From Williamsia sp. (GTDB taxonomy: Bacteria > Actinomycetota > Actinomycetes > Mycobacteriales > Mycobacteriaceae), in NCBI RefSeq assembly GCF_016462415.1, contig NZ_JAEMTF010000030.1:1-41948 (forward strand): a DNA stretch of 41,948 bases, in the 5' to 3' direction. The notes below the pieces were generated by a model, which had not been told where the DNA came from, did not search any database, and saw only the letters and a program-made list of their open reading frames with translations. Of this stretch, positions 9,288 to 18,100 are shown in pieces; the first letter of the stretch is position 1; each line of letters starts with the position of its first letter. Made by a program: the position numbers and the translations under genes.

Positions 9288-9491
9288 ATGGCCCACCTCA
9301 ACGCCGACCGCCTCTGCGCTATCGCGAATCTTGGAGCGCGCGCCCACTTTGTCTATTCGGATCCCGCGGTCGATAAGTCCGGACGTGAGTTCGTCGCCGA
9401 CGTACGCGTCGCCGCGCGGTCGGGACGACGCTTTGCCGGTGCCATGGCGTCGGCCTGGCTCCAAAGCAGCGATCTGGCCCGGCGGCGATGA
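9288..9491 (+). CDS. 67-aa ORF of unknown function leading the Gre-UDG operon
   Basis: The ATG is preceded by AAAGGA at 9274-9279 with an eight-base spacer, one of the better ribosome-binding sites in the window. The product begins MAHLNADRLCAIANLGARAH and has no recognisable domain. Its stop lies ten bases before the ATG of the Gre-UDG gene, so it is probably the first gene of that transcript or a translational leader for it. The start of the next gene has a poor ribosome site of its own, which fits coupling. A competing TTG-started frame beginning at 9331 extends the Gre-UDG ORF upstream, but that extension is Ser/Pro/Arg-rich and looks like an overlap artefact. Confidence 0.5.
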   Translation: MAHLNADRLCAIANLGARAHFVYSDPAVDKSGREFVADVRVAARSGRRFAGAMASAWLQSSDLARRR

Positions 9492-9501
9492 CCTCCGCGC
9501 C

Positions 9502-10632
9502 ATGACGATTTCCGCCCGCGCCGACCGCGAACAATCGCTCTACGAGCGGGCAATCGCCGACGCAGATCAGCTTCGGCTCACGCTGAGCGAGCGACTCGGC
9601 AACCTCACCAAGAACCGTTCACGAGGCGACGAGCCAAAGCGACGACGCTTGGAATCCGATCTCGCCGACGCGGAAAAGCATTGCGCCGATCTGCGGACCA
9701 ACCTCGCCAACTTTCTGGCAGCGAAGGACCGTCTCGTCGAGTGGGGGCCGACGAGATACTGGGTTGTGGCCGGATCCATCGTCACGCTCGAGTTCCCCGG
9801 TCGCGAGACGACTCTCAGATCCTTTGTTCGCACCGATCAACCTGAAGACCCCGACTTCGAAGCGGTCGCAACGAACTCTCCTCGCGGCATCGCTCTCCGC
9901 AACAAGCGAATAGGCGATCGCGTGCAGTGGGGCCCGGCAGCAAATCAATCCGCCCTCGTGGTCGACGTGCGGCCCGGCTTCGACGACCCGTTGGGCCGCA
10001 CCCAACTTCCTTCTACCCGCTACGCAGTTCCGGCCCTATCGCGCGCTTTGCGCGACGACACGCTACGTCGTATCCGCTTCGAAGGTGTCCACGACCCGCA
10101 CGTCCGTTCTATCAACGAACTCGCTCGCTCGATCGGTGATCGAGAGAAATGTGCGGGCCAGGTGCCGTTGGTGGACCCGACCTTCGGTGGTTGCGAGGCT
10201 AAAATCATCTTCTTACTAAAGTCACCGCAGGCAGACGCTTCGATCGATCGTGGCGAGAACCGACTCCTGTCGCTGGACAACGACGACAACGGCGCCGAGC
10301 TGATGTTCAACGCTGTTCAGTCAACCGGGCTGCGACGTGCGGACTGCGTCGCTTGGAATCTGTGCCCGTTCCCGACCGTGCGCTACAACCCAAACGACGC
10401 CGACATCTCGCGAGGACTCGGCCACCTCAACGCGTTGCTCGGCGAGATCCGGAACCCTCGCGTCATCATCACATTCGGAGGCGTGCCGAAGACCGGTGTT
10501 GCCGGCGCCGACTCTGGCTGCGTGCGGTCAGGCGTCAAGATCCTCAACGCCCCATCCCCTTTCGCGCGGACCGACCCTTCAAGGGCGATCCGCGATGCGA
10601 TGTTGAATGCGAAGCAGTTCATTCAGCCTTGA
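9502..10632 (+). CDS. Fusion of a Gre-like transcript cleavage factor with a uracil-DNA-glycosylase-superfamily domain
   Basis: Start chosen at ATG 9502, giving 376 residues. Residues about 10-79 form a helical hairpin whose turn carries the acidic pair D43-E44, much as the GreA coiled coil carries its tip acids. Residues about 86-143 resemble the Gre C-terminal domain: VVAGSIVTLEFPG, then NSPRGIAL and NKRIGDRVQW. Residues about 200-376 form a UDG-superfamily domain: PLVDPTFGG, AKIIFLLKSP, LLSLDNDD, VAWNLCPFP and IITFGGVP. The second UDG-like protein in this window (26789-27451) shares these blocks. Gre factors enter the RNA polymerase secondary channel, while UDG-family enzymes remove bases from DNA. 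Base removal linked to transcription is my inference. I know of no described enzyme with this fusion. Confidence 0.82.
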   Translation: MTISARADREQSLYERAIADADQLRLTLSERLGNLTKNRSRGDEPKRRRLESDLADAEKHCADLRTNLANFLAAKDRLVEWGPTRYWVVAGSIVTLEFPGRETTLRSFVRTDQPEDPDFEAVATNSPRGIALRNKRIGDRVQWGPAANQSALVVDVRPGFDDPLGRTQLPSTRYAVPALSRALRDDTLRRIRFEGVHDPHVRSINELARSIGDREKCAGQVPLVDPTFGGCEAKIIFLLKSPQADASIDRGENRLLSLDNDDNGAELMFNAVQSTGLRRADCVAWNLCPFPTVRYNPNDADISRGLGHLNALLGEIRNPRVIITFGGVPKTGVAGADSGCVRSGVKILNAPSPFARTDPSRAIRDAMLNAKQFIQP

Positions 10633-10985
10633 CGGAGGCGGGTCGTGGAGCTTCCCGCCGAGCTGCTTGCCGGCTAATCCCAGCAGACGGAAAAGTAGCG
10701 CACTTCCCGATCGCCGATCCCCTGCGATCTTGCGGATGGCTCAGTAGTGTCGAGTCATCGTACGCACGTACGTGTCACAAACGTCGGTCAAAGGGGACGG
10801 TTTGGTTCAGGCCTCGCTGGGCGGAGGATCGAGCGCTGTCGCTGCCTCGTCTCACGCAGCTTGCGCACGCTTCCGTGGCACAGACCCTCTGGTCGTCGGC
10901 CGAACTAGACGGACACTCGCGCGCGACGTCGGTTTCCCTGACGACTCCGGCAAGATTCCAGAGGCTCGATGGATGCGGGCGATGA
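10629..10985 (+). CDS. Possible 118-aa ORF bridging the Gre-UDG and nuclease genes
   Basis: This frame could start at a TTG whose last two bases overlap the Gre-UDG stop. It remains open for 118 codons and ends 13 bases inside the nuclease gene. The product is basic and has no domain I recognise; the second half (for example WFRPRWAEDRALSLPRLTQL) looks more protein-like than the first. The alternative is that the nuclease gene begins further upstream, at GTG 10772, and this frame is a shadow. Codon composition does not decide between them by eye. Confidence 0.25.
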   Translation: MTEAGRGASRRAACRLIPADGKVAHFPIADPLRSCGWLSSVESSYARTCHKRRSKGTVWFRPRWAEDRALSLPRLTQLAHASVAQTLWSSAELDGHSRATSVSLTTPARFQRLDGCGR

Positions 10986-13522
10986 CGTTCGAGCGTCTTG
11001 TTCGCGACCAGCGCTTCGCGAGCGAGGTCGCGACCACAACGGTCGGCCGGCTGGAACTCACCCGCCCGACCAGCGTCGTCACAGTCAATGCAAACGTCAG
11101 CTCGGCGAAGACTGCACAGCTCTTAGGGGCAGCACACGCCCGAGCGATCACGGAAAACGCCGCGACTCTCATCCACGCGGTCGCGCTACCGTTCCCCGGC
11201 TTCGAAGGCCGGGAGGCGTCGGAGGTGAAACCCGATTTCGCGATAGTGGCGCCGCAGACCGTCGCCGGCCAATCGTGGCTGATCATGGGCGACGCGAAGG
11301 ACTACGAACGGGTTCGCTCTCGTGTGGACGATGCTCGCCTGCTGAAGGGGTTTCTCCAAGTCGCGCTTGGCGCTGAGGCCGCCGCGAGCTGGTCGAAGCT
11401 ACCGGCTGACATGAATGTCCACACTCACGGCGTCCTCGCTGTGCCACGTAACGCGTTTCTTCAGCCTGAAGCCCTCGTCGACGCCCTCGTCGATCATCGC
11501 GAGGAGGTACGGATGCGTATCGCGGAACGGGTAGCCGAAGCGAGCGGCACTGCGTTCAAGACCTCGACGAAAATCGACGATTACGTCGCCCACCTCAAAG
11601 CAACATTCGATCCGGCGTCGTGCACGACGTGCACCCTCTTCAGCTTCTGCCGGAACGAACTACGGACCTCGTCGGATCCGGCAGACCTTCTGATCGAGCT
11701 GGGGATCGCGGCCGACGAGCGACCGCTCCTCGCACCGTTGCTCGATGACCCAAGTTCGGAAACTGCGGCGCCGGCCTCAGTTCACGCAAACGTGAGGGCG
11801 ACCCTGACCGGCGTGGCCGAGACCACCGGCCAGCGTCGCACGGATCCCGTTGGACTACCCGGCAACATCTACGTGGCGATCGCCAAGTCTGATAGCGCTG
11901 CACTCGGCGTCCACGGTATGTCGGTCTCTCGCCAAACGGCGAGGGATGCCGCCGCCTGGTCGAAGACCGTGTTCGACGACCCGCAGTCACCCGACACTCG
12001 ACGACGCATCATGCGCATTCTCGGTGGCGAGATAGAACGGGCAATGGCTGCGCAGGAGAAGGCAAAGCCTCTCGCTCCGAGTCCCATCCACATCGTCGTT
12101 CCTGACAAGCCGACTGCGGACATCCTTGCTTCGATCGCCGACAACCTCGCCGGAGTCGAGCTGAGCCGACTTCGTTGGGCTCGCGACATGGAGGCCGGCC
12201 GTGAACCGCTCACGTACAACGGCGAGCCAGCAGTGGTACCGAAGAAGCTGAGCGCCACCGAACGGACCGCGGTGTCATTCTTGCTCGAAGAAGACAGAGC
12301 CCGGGCCGTGATCCTGCGGTCTCCCGTCGTGGATCTGAGATCCGTCTTGGCCTCGCACCTTGTCGCGGGGGGACCGACGGTGGCGTCGTACCGCCTCGAC
12401 TACCTGGTTGAGTGGGCCGAAACACTGACGAAGAAGCCAGCCGACCCCCGCAAGCTTGAAGATGTGATCGAATCGTCCCGAAGTACACCGGGCGCCAGGC
12501 TGACCAGCAAGCAGTCAGACGACATTCATACCGCGCTGACCGGTCGCGGGCGCGTACCAGGAAAAGCGGGCAAGAGCTCCGACCCCAATCGCTACAAACG
12601 CCTCGTCGAGAGCGAACTCGAGTACAAGCAGGACTTCTTCGATCGGGCGTTCACCGTGCTGCACAGCTTTGAGGACTCGGCGCTCTTGGAGACCTACCGA
12701 GCTATCGAAGGCGACGCTCAAGAAGTGTGGAGACGCAGACTGAACCTTCACGCGTCGGATCTGGTGCGATTCGGCCGGACCTACCGCTACTGGCGAAACA
12801 ATCTCGTGCCGGTGATCGAGAGCGATGGAACGTGCCGGACCCAGCTCTTGTCCTTGTCCAACCGGCAGACCGCACATGATATGGCTGCAGATGCCGGCAA
12901 CAGGTTTGTGGCGTTTGCGCGTGTCATCTCCCTCGAGCCAGTCACGCTCGAGGTCAGGTCACGAAGAATCGGCGAAGGATCGCGAGTAGTCCTGCTCCAC
13001 AACGACGACGCAGCATCCGTGGAGGATCCATCGGTCTCAGTCGTCGCGCAGAAGGGAAGCTTCAAATTCACCGGGCTCGCAATCGGCCCACTCAGCGAGA
13101 CCGACATCGCCAACCACTACACGTGGACTCCGGCGACTCAGCCCGAATTGGTGGTCGGCGACAGGATCGTGGTGGCCGACTTCGCTTGGTACTGCGATCT
13201 GAAGAAGAACACTCAACTCACCGTCGCGCGGCCGAAGGCTGACGAAAATATGGCACCGACGCCAGGTTGCACCGAGAGCAGTTACGACACTGCGCCACAG
13301 GCACATCAGTGGTGCTGCAAATCGCATGAGGTGAATGAGGCTGCCTGGTCAGACCAACTAGCGAAACGTCGCGCCCGCGGAGAGCTGAATCCCGAAGCCT
13401 GGCCACCTGTCATCGACGGCGACGCATTCGAGGTAGCCCCCAAGGGCGCCCCGATCGGCAACGCAACGTCTGAGCCGGCAACGACCGCGCCCGACTCGAT
13501 CACCATCGACGATTTGGATTGA
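10973..13522 (+). CDS. RecB-like PD-(D/E)XK nuclease with Cys cluster
   Basis: Start set at ATG 10973 because AGAGG lies eight bases upstream; the frame is open back to GTG 10772. The protein has 849 residues. The nuclease core is near the N-terminus: KPDFAIV with D88, then WLIMGDAKDY with D107 and K109, the PD-(D/E)XK pattern. C217, C220 and C226 (CTTC then C) follow, as in RecB/Cas4-like nucleases where such cysteines hold an Fe-S cluster. A fourth partner is not obvious. The rest contains a beta-rich region around RSRRIGEGSRVVLL and a second Cys/His-rich patch (CTESSYD through WCCKSHE) near the C-terminus. It sits four bases before a helicase gene. The TM0106-type family joins a RecB nuclease and an SF1 helicase in one chain, so this pair may be a split version. 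Confidence 0.75.
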   Translation: MRAMTFERLVRDQRFASEVATTTVGRLELTRPTSVVTVNANVSSAKTAQLLGAAHARAITENAATLIHAVALPFPGFEGREASEVKPDFAIVAPQTVAGQSWLIMGDAKDYERVRSRVDDARLLKGFLQVALGAEAAASWSKLPADMNVHTHGVLAVPRNAFLQPEALVDALVDHREEVRMRIAERVAEASGTAFKTSTKIDDYVAHLKATFDPASCTTCTLFSFCRNELRTSSDPADLLIELGIAADERPLLAPLLDDPSSETAAPASVHANVRATLTGVAETTGQRRTDPVGLPGNIYVAIAKSDSAALGVHGMSVSRQTARDAAAWSKTVFDDPQSPDTRRRIMRILGGEIERAMAAQEKAKPLAPSPIHIVVPDKPTADILASIADNLAGVELSRLRWARDMEAGREPLTYNGEPAVVPKKLSATERTAVSFLLEEDRARAVILRSPVVDLRSVLASHLVAGGPTVASYRLDYLVEWAETLTKKPADPRKLEDVIESSRSTPGARLTSKQSDDIHTALTGRGRVPGKAGKSSDPNRYKRLVESELEYKQDFFDRAFTVLHSFEDSALLETYRAIEGDAQEVWRRRLNLHASDLVRFGRTYRYWRNNLVPVIESDGTCRTQLLSLSNRQTAHDMAADAGNRFVAFARVISLEPVTLEVRSRRIGEGSRVVLLHNDDAASVEDPSVSVVAQKGSFKFTGLAIGPLSETDIANHYTWTPATQPELVVGDRIVVADFAWYCDLKKNTQLTVARPKADENMAPTPGCTESSYDTAPQAHQWCCKSHEVNEAAWSDQLAKRRARGELNPEAWPPVIDGDAFEVAPKGAPIGNATSEPATTAPDSITIDDLD

Positions 13523-13526
13523 CACA

Positions 13527-15035
13527 GTGGCAGTGAGGTTCACCCCCCCGACTGCGATCAGCGGATCCGACGATCGCGTCCACCATGCGCAGGCCGCAGC
13601 AAGCAACGCCGCAGTATCAAAGGAGGCCGTCGGCGTGCTACGCGACGCTCTCACAGGGACGGCAGACGTTAAACGAATCCTGTTGAAGGCAGCCGCAGGT
13701 GCCGGAAAGTCCTTCGCTCTGCAGGAGCTAGTTGCGAACGCGGTTGCCCACCCTGACTGTTCACGGGTGGTTGTCGTCGCGTTCACCAACAAGCAGATTC
13801 ATCCGTTGGCCATCGCGCTTGGCAAGAAACTCGGCAAGAACAAGGTGTGCTTGTTCGTCTCCAAAGACCGCTGGGGTGACGTGCCCGAGGAGGCGCATCG
13901 CTACGCCGAGGTAGCCACGTCGACGTCTGGCATCCCTCATACGTGCGACGTGATCATTTCGACGAGCCACAAGCTCGGAGCGATCGGTGAACTCGCCCGC
14001 CAGGTGAAGGCGTTCGGAGCCGGTCAGAACGGCAGTTCCGCTTTTGACGTTCTGTTCGTCGACGAAGCGTGGCAGCTGCCGCACCATCTGTTCGACAAGG
14101 TGGCCAAAGCCGCACCCATCACTGTCGGCGTCGGTGACGTCGGCCAGTTGCCGCCGCTCGAGGTCGGCGACAACCCGTGGCGGGGCGACCCCGGCTTCAA
14201 CCCGTACCGCGCGTGGCCGACCGACTTCGACAATGACAAAGACACCTGGTCGAGGGAGCTCCCCGCTGTATGGCGGCCCACTGCCGGTCAACTCGATCTA
14301 TGGCGAGCCTTCTACCCCGAGTGGGACCACCTCAATTGCGTGGCAGCCCCCGGCGACAGGAAACTCCTTGCGGAGGGTCTCAACGGCGATGCCCAGACCA
14401 TCTGGAAGCAAGTTGGCACGGGGGTACCAACACTCGTCGAAGTCGAAGGGTTGCCTATCGCCGAGGCAGCTGACATCGATCTGCCCCTGATCGGCGTCGT
14501 CGAGGAACTGCTTGAACGTCTCCTGGCGAGCAAATTTTTACTACAGCGGGCCGATTACGACTCGGCCGGTTCCCCAAACGGGAAGACCGTCGAGACCGCA
14601 CCAGGCAAGCCGGCCGGCGATCCCCTGATCGCGATACTGGCAACGAGAAACCAAGCTGTCGACGACGCCGAGGACATCGCTGAGCGACTACGCAAGAAGT
14701 TCGGCTTGGCGCCGACGGAAGTGGTGGCTTCGACCGTCGACTCCTGGCAGGGCCAGACCAACGGCATCACCGTCGCGATCCACCCTCTGAACGGCGCCAC
14801 CGACCTCAACGAGTTCAACTCAGCGTTCGGACGACTCGCTGTGACGTGCACTCGCGCAACCCACGGTCTCCTGATGCTGACGAGGCCGGGCCTAACTCAG
14901 CTGCTGGGCGACGCGCCAGCCCGGCCCGGGACACCGTTCGGCGAGCCCGGGAACCGAAATCTCCCCCGCCAAACGCATCAACGCATTCTCGCTACCTTCG
15001 CTACAGGCACGTTGACGGTGCCGGAGAACACGTGA
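13527..15035 (+). CDS. Upf1-like SF1 helicase/ATPase
   Basis: The protein has 502 residues and starts at a GTG four bases after the nuclease stop. Motifs in order: Walker A GAGKS at 58-62, Walker B FVDEAW with D179-E180, motif III GDVGQLPP near 206, ASTVDSWQGQT near 400, and AVTCTRATHGLLML near 440. These are the SF1 motifs of Upf1/Dna2-type enzymes, which translocate on single-stranded nucleic acid. No nuclease or zinc domain is fused to it; the upstream gene supplies the nuclease. The two products probably act as a complex in the Gre-UDG cassette (inference). The stop overlaps a GTG that opens a 50-codon frame leading to the first type ISP gene. Confidence 0.88.
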   Translation: MAVRFTPPTAISGSDDRVHHAQAAASNAAVSKEAVGVLRDALTGTADVKRILLKAAAGAGKSFALQELVANAVAHPDCSRVVVVAFTNKQIHPLAIALGKKLGKNKVCLFVSKDRWGDVPEEAHRYAEVATSTSGIPHTCDVIISTSHKLGAIGELARQVKAFGAGQNGSSAFDVLFVDEAWQLPHHLFDKVAKAAPITVGVGDVGQLPPLEVGDNPWRGDPGFNPYRAWPTDFDNDKDTWSRELPAVWRPTAGQLDLWRAFYPEWDHLNCVAAPGDRKLLAEGLNGDAQTIWKQVGTGVPTLVEVEGLPIAEAADIDLPLIGVVEELLERLLASKFLLQRADYDSAGSPNGKTVETAPGKPAGDPLIAILATRNQAVDDAEDIAERLRKKFGLAPTEVVASTVDSWQGQTNGITVAIHPLNGATDLNEFNSAFGRLAVTCTRATHGLLMLTRPGLTQLLGDAPARPGTPFGEPGNRNLPRQTHQRILATFATGTLTVPENT

Positions 15036-15184
15036 GGCTTACGCACACGACCGTGGACCGGCGGCGCGCGCTCGAGATTGCGCTCAGACGTCCCACCTGC
15101 GACATAGAGTCGGACATCATTCAATACTCGCCGGTCGCAATAACGCTGGCTCAGACGAACATTAAAACAAGGTGGTGTCAATAG
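15032..15184 (+). CDS. Possible 50-aa bridging ORF with GTGA overlap
   Basis: GTG 15032 overlaps the TGA of the helicase gene (GTGA), and the frame ends two bases before the likely GTG start of the type ISP gene. The product, starting VRLTHTTVDRRRALEIALRR, has no recognised domain. It may simply be a chance frame through which ribosomes pass, or the region may hold the promoter of the type ISP gene. There is no independent support for a functional protein. Confidence 0.2.
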   Translation: MRLTHTTVDRRRALEIALRRPTCDIESDIIQYSPVAITLAQTNIKTRWCQ

Positions 15185-15186
15185 TC

Positions 15187-18100
15187 GTGGCGGGTGTGCA
15201 CGAAGTTATCGAGGCGTTTCGGGACGAGCGCACCAATTCCGGGCGGGGAACGAAGTTCGAGGAACTGATGGTCCGGTTCTTTGAACTCGATCCGACGATG
15301 AACCAGCAGTACGACGCCGTATGGCGCTGGATGGATTGGCCGGGTCGCGAAGGTAGGCCGGATACCGGTATCGATCTGATCGCGCGAGACCGCGAGACCG
15401 GCGACATGACGGCGATCCAGTGCAAGTTCTACGAGCCGACACACACCCTGCGCAAGGAAGACATCGACTCGTTCTTCACCGCGTCGGGTCGAGAGCCGTT
15501 TCGCAATCGGATAATCATCTCCACCACCGACAGGTGGGGCCGTAACGCCGAAGACGCGATCGAGGGCCAGCAGATCCCGGTGCAGCGCCTCGGTCTCGCC
15601 GACATCGCCGATTCTCCGATCGACTGGGACATCGCCTGGCCGCAGGGTGACCTCCGCATCGAGTTGGCGCCCGCGGTCAAGCACCAACCCCGTCCCCATC
15701 AGCAGCAGGCCATCGACGCGGTGTTCGCCGGATACGAGGCAGGAAACGATCGCGGCAAGCTCATCATGGCGTGCGGTACCGGAAAGACGTTCACCGCGTT
15801 GAAGATAGCCGAGCGCGCCGCTCGCGAGAACGGCGGCTCGGCGCGCATCCTGTTCGCCGTGCCGTCGATCTCGCTGTTAAGCCAGACTCTTCGGGAGTGG
15901 ACCGGGCAGACCGGGATCGACATACGCGCGTTCGCGGTCTGTTCGGACACGAAGGTGTCCCGCGCAGCGGAGGACATCAGCGTTGTCGACGTCGCCATCC
16001 CGGTCACCACCGACGGGCCCACCCTGGCCGCACACATGGCCCACCGCAAACGGTCGAAGGGCCTCACGGTGGTGTTCACCACCTACCAGTCGCTGCCGGC
16101 GGTAGCCGACGCGCAGACCCGCGGTGTCGACCCGTTCGACCTGGTGATCTGCGACGAGGCGCACCGCACTACCGGTGTCACCGTCGCCGGGGTCGACGAG
16201 TCGAACTTCGTGAAGGTCCACGACAACGACTTCCTCGCCGCCACTCGCCGGCTGTACATGACCGCGACACCGAGGATCTTCGCCGAGGCGATGCGGGAGA
16301 AGGCCGAGGAACACTCCGCGGAGCTGACCTCGATGGACGACGTCGAGATCTACGGCCCCGAGTTCCATCGCCTGTCGTTCGGTGACGCCGTCGAGCGTGG
16401 GCTGCTCACCGACTACAAGGTCATCGTCCTCACCGTGGACGAGTCGTTGATCGCCGCGCCGATGCAGAACCAGCTAGCCGGCGACTTCGCCGAGCTGCAA
16501 CTCGATGACGCCTCCCGCATCGTCGGGTGTTGGAACGGACTGGCCAAGCGGGCCGGAACCAGTCCGGAGGGGCACGGTTTCGCCCTGGGGGAGCCGCCGA
16601 TGCGCCGCGCGGTCGCGTTCGCCAAAGACATCAAGGCCTCCAAGCAGGTGGCCGAGGTGTTCCCCGCGGTGGTCGACGCCTACCGTGACCTGCTCGAGGA
16701 CGCCGAGAACGACGGCGAGAACGACGGTTCGGCGAACCGCGACCTACACTGCGAGGTCCACCACGTCGACGGCACCTACAACGCACTGCAGCGCAACCGC
16801 GAATTGCAGTGGCTCAAAGCGCCGTTCCCCGAGGGAGAATGCCGCATCTTGTCCAACGCGCGGTGCCTGTCCGAAGGTGTCGACGTGCCGGCCCTCGACG
16901 CCGTGCTGTTCCTGCACCCCCGCAACTCGGTGGTCGACGTGGTCCAGTCGGTGGGCCGCGTGATGCGGCTCTCGGAGGGCAAGGACTACGGCTACATCAT
17001 TCTGCCGGTCGCCGTTCCGTCTGGTGTCAGCCCGTCGCAGGCCCTCGGCGACAACCGACGGTTCAAAGTGGTGTGGCAAGTCCTCAACGCACTGCGCGCA
17101 CACGACGATCGCTTCAACGCGATGGTCAACTCCATCGCCCTGAACTCCGCGACCGAAGAAGCGAAGAAGGGCAAAGGCAACGACCGTCTACTTGGCGGGC
17201 ACATCGGTCCTACCGCTGAGGAAGCGGAGACGATCAACGACGGCAACAAGGGCGAAGATACGGGAACGAAGAACACCGGCCGCGACACAGCCGCGCAGAT
17301 GGCGCTGTTCGCACTCAGCGAGTGGCAGGAGGCCATCTACGCGCGCATCGTCGACAAGGTCGGCACCCGGGTCTACTGGGAACAGTGGGCGGCCGATGTC
17401 GCGGACATCGCCTCCGCACAGATCGCGCGCATCAACGCGCTACTCGACGGCGCGTCGGAGGAGGTTGCCGCTCAGTTCGAGAAGTTCCTGAAAGGGTTGC
17501 GCGACAACCTCAACGACTCCATCAGCCGCGACGACGCGATCAGCATGCTCAGCCAACACCTCATCACCAAACCAGTGTTCGATGCCCTGTTCGGCGGCCA
17601 CGACTTTGCCGCGCACAACCCCGTCTCGATCGTCATGCAGCAGATGGTCGACGTTCTCGGCGACGCCAATCTCGAATCCGAGACCGCGAGCCTCGACTCG
17701 TTCTACGCCTCGGTGCGGGTGCGGGCTTCGGAGGTCACCAGCGCCGAGGGTAAGCAGCAGGTGATCGCCGAACTCTACGAACGGTTCTTCCGCGTCGCGT
17801 TCAAGAAGCAGTCCGACGCGCTGGGCATCGTTTACACCCCCGTCGAGATTGTCGACTTCATCCTCCGCGCAGCCGACCACGTCTCGAAGGAACACCTCGG
17901 CAAGGGGCTCACCGACGAGGGCGTGCACATCCTGGACCCGTTCACCGGCACCGGCACCTTCCTCACCCGCCTGCTGCAGTCCGGGCTGATCTTGCCCGAC
18001 GATCTGGCGCGCAAGTATCGAGAAGAGCTGCACGCCAACGAGATCATGCTGCTTGCCTACTACATTGCGGCAGTCAACGTGGAGACCACTTTTCATGCGC

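Noticed and set aside
9331-9501. TTG-started N-terminal extension of the Gre-UDG protein
   Set aside because: The extension is Ser/Pro/Arg-rich, overlaps the 67-aa ORF with its good ribosome site, and lies outside the Gre fold, which begins right after ATG 9502.
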